From Tubulanus polymorphus (Eukaryota; Nemertea; Palaeonemertea; Tubulaniformes; Tubulanidae), in assembly GCF_964204645.1 (NCBI RefSeq), contig NC_134030.1:16995110-17055109 (forward strand): a DNA stretch of 60,000 bases. The letters run 5' to 3'. The notes below the pieces were generated by a model that did not search any database, had not been told where the DNA came from, and was given only the letters and a program-made list of their open reading frames with translations. The translations under genes were made by a program, and so were the position numbers. This document shows positions 52,610 through 60,000 of the stretch, piece after piece; the stretch's first letter is position 1, and each line of letters starts with the position of its first letter.

Positions 52610-53146
52610 TTATTATAGAAATATTTTTACTTTCAATATTTGAAAATGTTATAACCCCAGTTGATAATAATGTCATAAATCCGCCTAATTGAAATGATAA
52701 ATATCCAATCCATTTATTTAATTCAGTCATAACTAAATAATCATTTTTTAATCGGAATATAATCTATTTTCATCTTCAATTGGTAGTATATAATTACATA
52801 ATTTACTATAACCTTTTACTACATTTTCTGATATCGCGTCATTAATTCTAGCTGTTCTCGCGGATTCATAAATCTTAAATAATCTAATAATTTCATCTGA
52901 TTTCATTGTATCTAATTCATTATAAGTTAAATTTTTACCGACAAAATTTTTACATTTTCCAGATGCTATTAATATTTCTAATTGATGTTTACAGTAAAGA
53001 TAATATTCATAATTATTATTTGTTGTAACATTATTTAAAGCACAATCATCTGGAGTTAATTTGTTTTCTGTTATTCCTAAATCATCTAAAGTTTTTTCAA
53101 TTGGAACATCACCATTTTTAGATTTTATTTTCTTTTCACCCCCCAT
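52542..53146 (-). pseudogene. Polinton conserved protein, split by one-base frameshift
   Basis: Two frames make one protein of about 200 residues. 53,146-52,748 carries LTYNELDTMKSDEIIRLFKI and ends at an early stop. 52,730-52,542 continues with NKWIGYLSFQLGGFMTLLST, a membrane-like segment. The frames meet at about 52,745-52,756, where a single missing base explains both the early stop and the lack of a TAAATG start for the second frame. Function unknown; family resemblance to other Polinton proteins is from memory. Confidence 0.6.
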
Positions 53147-53172
53147 TTATATAACAAAAAAATTAATTGTGT
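53144..53172 (-). promoter_or_regulatory. TAAATG start motif, split conserved gene
   Basis: Reads TTTTTTTGTTATATAAATG, directly next to the AACTAGA repeat region. Confidence 0.7.
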
Positions 53173-53440
53173 GATGTTGCAACTAGAATTTAACTAGAAT
53201 GTAACTAGAATTCAACTAGATTAACAAGCTAGTTGAAATATTTTTGTTTTTGTTTATTTCTTGTTAAATCTAGTTGATTTTTGTTTCAACTACTAACAAC
53301 TAGAATTCAACTAGAATGTAACTAGAATTAAACTAGATTAACAAGCTAGTTAAAATATTGTTAAATCTATTTGATTTTTGTTACAACTACCAATAACTAG
53401 AATTCAACTTGAATTCAACTAGATTAACAAACTAATTGAA
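53155..53440. repeat. Noncoding iterated AACTAGA repeat region
   Basis: About 285 bp between the ATPase gene and the next gene. It has three tandem units of about 50-110 bp built from AACTAGAATTYAACTAGA and CTAGATTAACAAGCTAGTT, with starts near 53,180, 53,298 and 53,394. Short AACTAGAAT iterons recur at least eight times. This is the only long noncoding gap in the otherwise tightly packed block. Confidence 0.85.
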
Positions 53441-53441
53441 T

Positions 53442-54050
53442 TTAAATAAATTCATATTTAAATGGGTGTTGTAATCTAAATAGTAATTTTGATCTTTTAA
53501 TATTTTTCAACTTATCCATATATTCATTATGTAAATCATGTGGAATAATATCATTTTCCTCAAGTGCATTTTTCATCGATTTTCTATCTTTATTGTAGAA
53601 TAAAACTAGAAATCTAATGTTTTCTCTAAAGTCTTTAATAATTGAATTATATTTTTGATTTAAAACCCATGTTGTTATCCCAAAATGTCTCCCAGAGAAA
53701 GCTAGATAACATAACTCACTTTCTCTAACTTTTGAATCATGTAAATTTGCGCAATCATCTATGATAAATAATGTATTTGATCCTTTATAAATATCAATTG
53801 CTATTTTTATACAATTATCTAAATTTTCTTTTACTGTTTTAGGATCTAATATAATAAATTTATTATTCCTAGTAATATTTCTATCATAAGTTTGATTAAA
53901 TTCATATGTTGGACAAAATAATACTATATTATCAAAATAGTTTTCATAAACAGTTTCTAATAAATTTAATATAAAATAAGTTTTTCCACAATTTGTTACA
54001 CCAGAAATTAACATATTATGAGGCTCAAATATGAATAATTCCTTATTCAT
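53442..54050 (-). CDS. Polinton genome-packaging ATPase (FtsK/HerA, A32-like)
   Basis: 202 residues. Walker A is GVTNCGKT (residues 17-24), Walker B is TLFIIDD (93-99), and a Q-containing sensor-like stretch NQKYNSII follows. Length and motif spacing fit the viral A32-type packaging ATPases carried by Polintons, adintoviruses and virophages. These enzymes pump DNA into capsids. The start is preceded by AATTAAAAATATATAAATG, the same type of leader as the integrase gene just upstream. Intact frame. Confidence 0.9.
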   Translation of the reverse strand: MNKELFIFEPHNMLISGVTNCGKTYFILNLLETVYENYFDNIVLFCPTYEFNQTYDRNITRNNKFIILDPKTVKENLDNCIKIAIDIYKGSNTLFIIDDCANLHDSKVRESELCYLAFSGRHFGITTWVLNQKYNSIIKDFRENIRFLVLFYNKDRKSMKNALEENDIIPHDLHNEYMDKLKNIKRSKLLFRLQHPFKYEFI

Positions 54051-54072
54051 TTATATATTTTTAATTTTACTT
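54048..54072 (-). promoter_or_regulatory. TAAATG start motif, ATPase gene (second flavour)
   Basis: Reads AATTAAAAATATATAAATG, two bases different from the integrase leader. It lies within the 3' end of the integrase gene. Confidence 0.65.
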
Positions 54073-55178
54073 GATAATATCCATTCATTGAATTTATCTG
54101 GCCATCCAACCCATTTTACTAAAGAATATTTTTTTCTTTTAATAGTTTTTGTTTTTAATACTTTTTCAATTTTATATTCTTGTTCTAGATTTTCAGTAGT
54201 TAAACTTAATTCTTCTTCGTAAAAGTAGCCATCAACTTCTTCACCATCTAAATCTTCTAATTTATAGACATATGGTTTTGTTGTTATTACCTTTTTTATT
54301 TTATATATTTCTCTAGTAAAATTTCGATCGTATCCTTTATCAAATATCTTTTTATACTTAGAAATTCTAACATTTTGACCAACTTTAAATTTAGGTTCAC
54401 CAAAATCATCTACAAGAAATGCTCCATATAAATTATTCCAAACAATTTCAGCATTTTCAGGTTTTCTAGCATCAATAGGTTTCATTCCAATAGAAGAATG
54501 ATAAGAATTATTATATCCTTCTATCAATTTTGGCAAAACATCAATCCATTTAAAAGTATTATTCGCTGTAAAATATTTCCACATTCTTGTTCTTAATGTT
54601 CTATTAAATCGTTCAACAACTGCTGCTTTTTTATCCGATTTTGTTGAAAAATATTTAATATTATGATTGTCTAAGAGTTCATGAACAAGTGAATTATTAA
54701 ACTCTTTTCCAATATCAAATTGTATTTTTTCTGGTTTTAGTTCATCATCCGAAAGAAATTTTCTTAAAACATTTGATGTTTGTGCAGCATCTTTTCTATA
54801 AAGTGGGAAACTCCATACATAACGACTAAAAATATCAATTATATTCAATAACCACCAATAATCATCATTATCTTTCTTAACATTTTTCATATCAATTAAA
54901 TCTCCTTGCCACCGTTGATCTACATAACTTACCATAGTTTTACGAGTTTTATATTTTCTAACAATTTTTTTATGTGTTGTATATGTTGGTTGTTCTAACA
55001 TAAATTCATTTATATCTTTATATTTAACTAAATTTTGTGGGATTATCTTATCTAATTTATCTTGTTTTACTTTACGCCATATATTTTCAGTAGAAGAATA
55101 AGTAACCGAACTCTCAGGGTTGTAATATAAATTTCTTAAATATTGTTCTTTAGTATTAGGAGTTTTTTTACCACCCAT
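54051..55178 (-). CDS. Polinton retroviral-type integrase with C-terminal chromodomain
   Basis: 375 residues. The rve core is WQGDLIDM (Asp93), FDIGKEF (Asp155) and VVERFNRTL (Glu189), with RYVWSFPLYRKDA between. The C-terminal 45 residues (EYKIEKVLKTK, KYSLVKWVGWPDKFNEW) form a chromodomain, which in related integrases guides insertion to modified histones. This is the family often labelled F54H12.3-like in animal genomes. It mediates element insertion with 5-6-bp duplications in known Polintons. The stop is directly followed by the ATPase start codon. Intact frame; all three catalytic residues present. Confidence 0.95.
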   Translation of the reverse strand: MGGKKTPNTKEQYLRNLYYNPESSVTYSSTENIWRKVKQDKLDKIIPQNLVKYKDINEFMLEQPTYTTHKKIVRKYKTRKTMVSYVDQRWQGDLIDMKNVKKDNDDYWWLLNIIDIFSRYVWSFPLYRKDAAQTSNVLRKFLSDDELKPEKIQFDIGKEFNNSLVHELLDNHNIKYFSTKSDKKAAVVERFNRTLRTRMWKYFTANNTFKWIDVLPKLIEGYNNSYHSSIGMKPIDARKPENAEIVWNNLYGAFLVDDFGEPKFKVGQNVRISKYKKIFDKGYDRNFTREIYKIKKVITTKPYVYKLEDLDGEEVDGYFYEEELSLTTENLEQEYKIEKVLKTKTIKRKKYSLVKWVGWPDKFNEWILSSKIKNI

Positions 55179-55200
55179 TTATATATCCTTAATTTTAACT
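55176..55200 (-). promoter_or_regulatory. TAAATG start motif, integrase gene (second flavour)
   Basis: Reads AATTAAGGATATATAAATG. No T-run; shares its layout with the ATPase leader only. Confidence 0.65.
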
Positions 55201-55208
55201 TTATATTT

Positions 55209-56456
55209 CTAATATTGAATACTATCTAATTGTGAATTTACAATATTTAATTGTGCGTCAGATATAATATAAATGTGCATTTTAAAATTTTTGATTCCTT
55301 TTTTCTTTTTCATGAATAATTGTATTCCATCTTTAGTGTTCTGTAGTTTTTTCCCACAACCATGTAATGAATTATCCTCTGTTGTTCTAAAATCTAACCA
55401 TAATGCATATTTATTGCCGGTATAATAATCAATTTGATTAATATTACAATTTTCAAATGATTTTACTTTTTCATTCATAAAATGTTTTCTAATTTCTGGC
55501 CATTGATCTATCATTCTCATTCCCTGACAAAATATTTTATTTGCTATTCCTTCGATAGTTATTTCTACTTTTGTTATTTCAGGATTATAATAATTATCAA
55601 CCTTTATTGCGCCATTAGAATATGTTGCAATTGTAAAAAATATTAATATACCTTTAATAGATCTTCTTGGGAAGTTAATATTCTCATTAATCATTTCATC
55701 ATTTGCATTAATAGTTACAGTTTTAAATTTATCAATATAATCATATAATGATGAAAATCCTTGATTGTATTGAGTTTGAATTGTGCTAGCAATATTTTCA
55801 TTAGTAACTGTGTCATATTCTAAACATATATTCGATAATTTATAACCCATATCTTTAACAACGCTAGATAATACAATTTCATTAACAGGAGCAAATGTTA
55901 TCTCAAATGTAATATCTTCTTGAATTGCGTATTTATATAAAGGTGCATTATTATTTATCAATTCAAAGTCTAATGGAATTTTATATTTGCTTCCATAAAT
56001 CTTTTTAATCAAATTATCTGTGGCACGAGTTACTATTGCGTCATTAGCTCCTGATCTTAATTTATTATGGTTTTCCGATTGAATACCCTGAAATATCATA
56101 TTATTTCTATTTTCTTTAGTTAACCATAAATCTTTATAATGCATAAATAAATTATAATCATCTAATGAGAAAACTGTTTCCGGACCAATCTTTATAGTTA
56201 ATTTTTTAATCAAATATCTTCCAACATTATCAACAACATAATTGTTATCATGGCCAGTTACTTTTATATCGGCTGATAAATAAATACTATTTGGAACATA
56301 AAAAGTATTTTGTGTTAATCTATGAATTCTAACATATAAAGTTTCACCAGGATTAATATTTGAAGGGTTATTAGTAATTATCTGATGTGATCTTTCTGCT
56401 TTAATAGCATTAGATATTCTAGAAATCTTAGAAGGACTTATATAACTCCCACTCAT
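55209..56456 (-). CDS. Putative Polinton major capsid protein (jelly-roll type)
   Basis: 415 residues. The N-terminus begins with a conserved start block, then GETLYVRIHRL, then IKKLTIKIGPETVFSLDDYN and FMHYKDLWLTKENR. The stretch IPLDFELINNNAPLYKYAIQ resembles the inter-barrel signature of double jelly-roll capsid proteins of large DNA viruses. The rest is beta-rich and lacks enzyme motifs. Position next to integrase and ATPase fits. The capsid call is inferred from these and should be treated as probable, not proven. Intact frame. Confidence 0.65.
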   Translation of the reverse strand: MSGSYISPSKISRISNAIKAERSHQIITNNPSNINPGETLYVRIHRLTQNTFYVPNSIYLSADIKVTGHDNNYVVDNVGRYLIKKLTIKIGPETVFSLDDYNLFMHYKDLWLTKENRNNMIFQGIQSENHNKLRSGANDAIVTRATDNLIKKIYGSKYKIPLDFELINNNAPLYKYAIQEDITFEITFAPVNEIVLSSVVKDMGYKLSNICLEYDTVTNENIASTIQTQYNQGFSSLYDYIDKFKTVTINANDEMINENINFPRRSIKGILIFFTIATYSNGAIKVDNYYNPEITKVEITIEGIANKIFCQGMRMIDQWPEIRKHFMNEKVKSFENCNINQIDYYTGNKYALWLDFRTTEDNSLHGCGKKLQNTKDGIQLFMKKKKGIKNFKMHIYIISDAQLNIVNSQLDSIQY

Positions 56457-56482
56457 TTATTAAACAAAAAAATTAATTGTTT
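56454..56482 (-). promoter_or_regulatory. TAAATG start motif, capsid-like gene
   Basis: Reads TTTTTTTGTTTAATAAATG, preceded by AATTAA. Confidence 0.7.
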
Positions 56483-57946
56483 ATTTTTTATTATTTTTTT
56501 CTTGATATCTTTTTGATATCATATTCACTAACCCAAAAATAATAGCACTTACAACTGTAATTAAAAATAAAATAATATGTTCAGCAGCAAAGTTAAGAAT
56601 ATTCCCAGCAGATTTCAATATAAAACCAACAATTGATGCAATAATTCCTGGTAATGCTGCAGCAGATTTTTTAGATAGTTCCCATAAATATTTTGCTAAT
56701 TTCTTTAAACCATCCTTAACTTTATCTTGTATAGAATTATTATCATTCGGGGGTTTATCCGGTTTATTGGGAGTAGGAGTAGATTTCAAAGCATTTGATA
56801 TTGCTAAACCAATTGGTGTAAATAACATAGTTACAGCTGTTAGAATTGAAAGAATTGTTATTCCTTCTAATTTAAATAATAACTTTATTCTATCTTTCAG
56901 TGATATTTCAGAATTTGGTTTTATCAATAAATCTTTAAAAATAACTTTTAATCTATTTATATTATAATCATATGATTTTAATGATAATTTAATTTCTTCT
57001 TTTTGTACTTCTAAATTATCCTTTAAATTATTAATTTCTTTTTCTAAATATGCATTTCTTTTTTTAAATTCGATTTCTTCAATAACTTTATTATCTCTAT
57101 CTAATTTTAATTGTTCTATTTCTTTATTTTTATCAGTTAATTCTTTTTCCAAATACATAATTTTTTGATCTCTTATACTTTTATTATGCGCAATTTTATC
57201 AGATGCAAGTCTTATACTAATAATTTCTCTAATTGCTTTATCAGAAAATATATCTAAATCTTCTAATTCTTGATCTGTTGCATCAAGTAATCCATTCGGT
57301 AAAAGTTTTTCAATTGGAACTTTATTTGATTTAAGTTTACTATTTTTGGAAGTTATATTCTGTTCAGAAGTTGTTTCTGTTTCTGATTTCTTTTTGATTA
57401 TTTCAAATAATTCATTAATTCTTTGTTTAAATACGTCTATATTATCATCTATATTATCATTTCTTTTTGTGTAACATCAGTTATTTCATTACTATTACTT
57501 ATTATTTTAATTCTATCTGGTTTTAATTTTTCTAAAGTTGATTCTGATAATATTTTATTTTCATTATTTTTATAAGTGATATCAATATAATAATCACCTT
57601 TCAAACGATAATAACATTTACCATTATCTAAAAATTTTAATTGATCTGCTAAAAGTCCAACGTCTTCATCATTTATGTTAAGTTTAGATTTTTCAATTAA
57701 ATCTTCTAATTTAGGTATTTTGTTTAAATTATCTAAATCTTGTTTTACTAAATCTGGGTCTAAATTTTCAGGATTTAATTGTGATTCAGCATTTTTAATA
57801 TAATCAGGCATATTCAAATTATTATTGTATTCTGGCTCATTACCATCATTAAAACTTGTTTCATCAAAATCAGGTGGTTGTTCATCAGTTATGCCAGGTT
57901 CATCAAAATTATCAATTCCAATATCTTCTCCACCCTCTACATCCAT
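56481..57946 (-). pseudogene. Polinton coiled-coil/membrane protein, one gene in two frames
   Basis: 57,946-57,449 is an acidic frame (165 residues) ending at TAG. The second frame is open from about 57,476 to 56,481 but has no ATG until 57,158. Its upstream 100 codons look coding (VFKQRINELFEIIKKK). It contains a coiled coil (EKELTDKNKEIEQLKLDRD) and three hydrophobic segments, ending in AAALPGIIASIVGFILKSAG. The two frames overlap by about 28 bases at an A-rich run, as if joined by a -1 shift. Read as one, the protein is near 495 residues and probably a virion or membrane component. Confidence 0.6.
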
Positions 57947-57970
57947 TTATATAATAAAAAAATTAAAATT
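57944..57970 (-). promoter_or_regulatory. TAAATG start motif, coiled-coil protein gene
   Basis: Reads TTTTTTTATTATATAAATG. Confidence 0.7.
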
Positions 57971-58976
57971 TAAAATATAATATTCCTCCGATTACAATTC
58001 CTATACAAGTTAAAGCTAATTTAGTATTTTCATGGGATTTATTATCATTATCAGTTTTAATTATATCATGTTGAATATTATCAGTTTTAATATTTTCTGT
58101 AGTATTGTAATCTTTTATTTTGGAATCATTATCCAATTTAATATTCTTAGTTTTAGTTTCTGTTGATTGAATATGTTTTTTATTTTTTTCACCTTCCATT
58201 AATTTTGGAGCAGTAATTATCTTTTTATTTATATCATTCAATCCAAATGAATTATTTATTGTTGCAGTTTTAATTAGATTATTATAACCAATTATGTTTC
58301 CCATCTTTAATACTAAATCATTAGAAATAATTAATAGATTAGGGCCTATACAATAATTTAATCTAATATGTGATTTATCTAAATAATTTTGATATCTTAC
58401 AATGTTTTCTGGAATCGATCTATTTTTATCATTATGTATGGAATCTTCAAATAATACTTTGAATTGTTTCTGCGTATCAAATGATGTATTTAAATTTCCA
58501 ATTATTGGGGATCTTGTTTCAACTTGTGCACCTAGAATACATATCAAATAAGTTCTAATAGATTGATTTATTCTTTGTATACCTGATTTTGTAAAACCTT
58601 CATTATTTTCTAAAATGAAATAAACCCAACCATTATTGTTTTCTTGTTTTAAATTATCATAAAATGTCGGTAATTTATTGAAATTTAATGTTTCTAAATC
58701 CTTAGTTTCTATTTTACCATAACCTAATTTATTACTATAGATATTATACAAACTATTAGATGGTATGGGAAGTGTTGCTAGAAATGTTATTAAGGAACTA
58801 ATTGTAACCGAACCACTTATAATCAAATAATATATAATTTTACTTTTTAGATATTTTTTCTTTTTTATCTTTAAGTCACTTTCAAATTCTAATATTTGTT
58901 TTTCTAAATATATTTTTAATTTAGTTTTATTTATATCATGAGGAATAATATCAATATTATCAACTTTATCTTCCAT
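57963..58976 (-). CDS. Polinton protein with N- and C-terminal membrane segments
   Basis: 337 residues, function unknown. A charged N-terminus with a short coiled coil is followed by a hydrophobic segment at about residues 47-67 (IIYYLIISGSVTISSLITF). A soluble middle part (GWVYFILENNEGFTKSGIQR) and a Lys/Asp/Asn-rich low-complexity stretch follow. It ends with a C-terminal anchor LTCIGIVIGGILYFKF. Two anchors and placement among virion genes suggest a membrane-associated virion or assembly protein (inference). Intact. Confidence 0.7.
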   Translation of the reverse strand: MEDKVDNIDIIPHDINKTKLKIYLEKQILEFESDLKIKKKKYLKSKIIYYLIISGSVTISSLITFLATLPIPSNSLYNIYSNKLGYGKIETKDLETLNFNKLPTFYDNLKQENNNGWVYFILENNEGFTKSGIQRINQSIRTYLICILGAQVETRSPIIGNLNTSFDTQKQFKVLFEDSIHNDKNRSIPENIVRYQNYLDKSHIRLNYCIGPNLLIISNDLVLKMGNIIGYNNLIKTATINNSFGLNDINKKIITAPKLMEGEKNKKHIQSTETKTKNIKLDNDSKIKDYNTTENIKTDNIQHDIIKTDNDNKSHENTKLALTCIGIVIGGILYFKF

Positions 58977-59000
58977 TTATTTAGCAAAAAAATTACTAAT
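58974..59000 (-). promoter_or_regulatory. TAAATG start motif, 337-residue protein gene
   Basis: Reads TTTTTTTGCTAAATAAATG, almost identical to the motif of the gene upstream. Confidence 0.7.
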
Positions 59001-59418
59001 TAGTAAACTTATAAGCAACAAATATAACAATAACAGTTCCGCCTAAAATCCAAATTATCTTATATTTCTTCTGTTCATTACTTGGGGTATAATAATCTGA
59101 TAATTTAGGTTTGTATAGATGTAATTTTTCTTTATTTGTTACCGCGTTATATAAACTCATTGCATCATCGACTGATTGAAAATCTCTATGTGAAATCTTC
59201 TGATCATATAATTCTTTATTGATATAATCCATATAGTTTTGTCTCTTTTCTCTATATTCTTCTGCAGCTTTATTATATTTCTCTAACGCTAAGTTATGTC
59301 TTCTTTGTTCTCCTAATGAACTATTTTTATCAATATGTTTAAATAAATAACCACCACCAGTAAATGCTAAAGCGTTAACAATTGCTGATCCTATAATAGT
59401 TATAATTGCAGAAGCCAT
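58996..59418 (-). CDS. Polinton conserved small membrane protein
   Basis: 140 residues. N-terminal hydrophobic segment (IITIIGSAIVNALAFTGGGY), then a helical, charged middle with RRHNLALEKYNKAAEEY and YMDYINKEL, a KLSDYYTPS motif, and a C-terminal anchor (IIWILGGTVIVIFVAYKF). The NALAFTGG and LSDxYxPS motifs recur in Polinton proteins of other animals (from memory). Role unknown. Intact. Confidence 0.72.
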   Translation of the reverse strand: MASAIITIIGSAIVNALAFTGGGYLFKHIDKNSSLGEQRRHNLALEKYNKAAEEYREKRQNYMDYINKELYDQKISHRDFQSVDDAMSLYNAVTNKEKLHLYKPKLSDYYTPSNEQKKYKIIWILGGTVIVIFVAYKFTN

Positions 59419-59442
59419 TTATTTAGCAAAAAAAATTACGCA
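59416..59442 (-). promoter_or_regulatory. TAAATG start motif, 140-residue protein gene
   Basis: Reads TTTTTTTTGCTAAATAAATG. Eight T, then GCTAAATAAATG. Confidence 0.7.
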
Positions 59443-59443
59443 T

Positions 59444-59665
59444 TTATATGGGAGGAATATATTTTTGTTTTTCCAAATAATCAATAGTTAAATTAGATAA
59501 AGTAACTGCTAATGTTAATTTTAAAATATCATTTATATCAAATCTATCAACATTAACACTTCCCATTTTGAATACTTTTTTTAATACCATTGAATAACCA
59601 ACAGTTCCAACTGATAGTAAGGCGCCATTATATAATCCAGTTATTATCCACTTATTATCACTCAT
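59444..59665 (-). CDS. Polinton tiny membrane protein
   Basis: 73 residues with two hydrophobic stretches (IITGLYNGALLSVGTVGY and LKLTLAVTLSNLTIDYL) around a short hinge, like a hairpin membrane protein. Starts in GATAAATAAATG, 26 bp upstream of the next gene. Unknown function. Confidence 0.65.
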   Translation of the reverse strand: MSDNKWIITGLYNGALLSVGTVGYSMVLKKVFKMGSVNVDRFDINDILKLTLAVTLSNLTIDYLEKQKYIPPI

Positions 59666-59692
59666 TTATTTATCAAAAGAATTACTATCATC
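59663..59692 (-). promoter_or_regulatory. TAAATG start motif, 73-residue membrane protein gene
   Basis: Reads TTCTTTTGATAAATAAATG into the start codon: a T-rich tract, a 3-6-base spacer, then TAAATG. Confidence 0.65.
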
Positions 59693-59962
59693 AAAATATT
59701 TAGTTATCTTATTTATGATTAATTCAACATTTATTTCATTACTAGTTTCATTTGTATATATTTCAATTATTATTTTTTTAATATCATCTACAATAAAACC
59801 TTCATCTAATTCATAAAATCTTAAAGATTCTCCAATTAAATTAGTAATCTTTTCTACATTTAAAGTTTCTTTATCTATTGTTGTTTTATACTCAAATGTT
59901 GTTTCATTAGAAAATTCAATATTTTTGATATGTGTAATTACATCATTAATGTTAAATTTCAT
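59666..59962 (-). CDS. Polinton hypothetical protein at window edge
   Basis: 98 residues, acidic, no membrane segment, helical (INDVITHIKNIEFSNETTF). Its stop abuts the next gene's leader. Unlike its neighbours it lacks TAAATG at the ATG itself, but TTTAAATG lies about 14 bp upstream (complement, at 59,974-59,981), where the ATG is closed at once by TGA. The true start could lie elsewhere. Confidence 0.5.
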   Translation of the reverse strand: MKFNINDVITHIKNIEFSNETTFEYKTTIDKETLNVEKITNLIGESLRFYELDEGFIVDDIKKIIIEIYTNETSNEINVELIINKITKYFDDSNSFDK

Positions 59963-60000
59963 TTCTTTCTCACATTTAAAATCAAATCCAAAACATATAC

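Noticed and set aside
53155-53440. AACTAGA repeats as a CRISPR array
   Set aside because: The repeats are short, overlapping and irregular, with no constant-length unique spacers, in an animal genome.

Overview
The window is nuclear DNA of an animal, most likely a marine invertebrate; the phylum cannot be fixed from sequence alone. The evidence is a spliced host gene with ordinary GT-AG introns, introns packed with transposons, and DIRS, BEL/Pao, LINE and Polinton elements side by side. Base composition changes sharply: the host gene and its introns are mixed, while about 41.5-60 kb (outside the BEL and LINE insertions) is very AT-rich.

5,970-40,275 (+) is the 3' part of one gene, the nuclear-basket nucleoporin TPR. 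I could place 28 coding exons whose splice phases all agree; together they give about 1,347 residues plus a stop. They cover the end of the long coiled coil, the S/T/P-rich linker with a KR-rich nuclear-localisation-like site, the acidic tail and the RG-rich C-terminus. The 5' part of the gene lies left of the window.

The introns are a transposon graveyard. 1-5,823 is a decayed DIRS-type tyrosine-recombinase retrotransposon. 19,614-25,567 is a second, better preserved DIRS element with inverted termini and an internal complementary region that matches both ends. Other introns hold nested terminal-inverted-repeat (TIR) elements, a 146-bp satellite inside another repeat, several MITE families, and a long hairpin with a hammerhead-ribozyme-like core.

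About 1.3 kb past the TPR stop begins a Polinton/Maverick (virus-like DNA transposon) region. The + strand carries a badly broken protein-primed-type DNA polymerase B gene. It is interrupted by a 5'-truncated BEL/Pao element and, at the catalytic YxDTDS motif, by an intein with a LAGLIDADG homing endonuclease. A LINE fragment follows its end. The - strand from 52.2 kb to the window edge carries the virion/integration block: packaging ATPase, chromodomain integrase, a capsid-like protein and several small membrane or coiled-coil proteins. Most of these are intact.

The most interesting points are the intein in an animal Polinton polymerase and the TAAATG motif at the start of nearly every Polinton gene. 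That motif recalls poxvirus-type late promoters. It comes in at least two or three upstream flavours that group genes by role.
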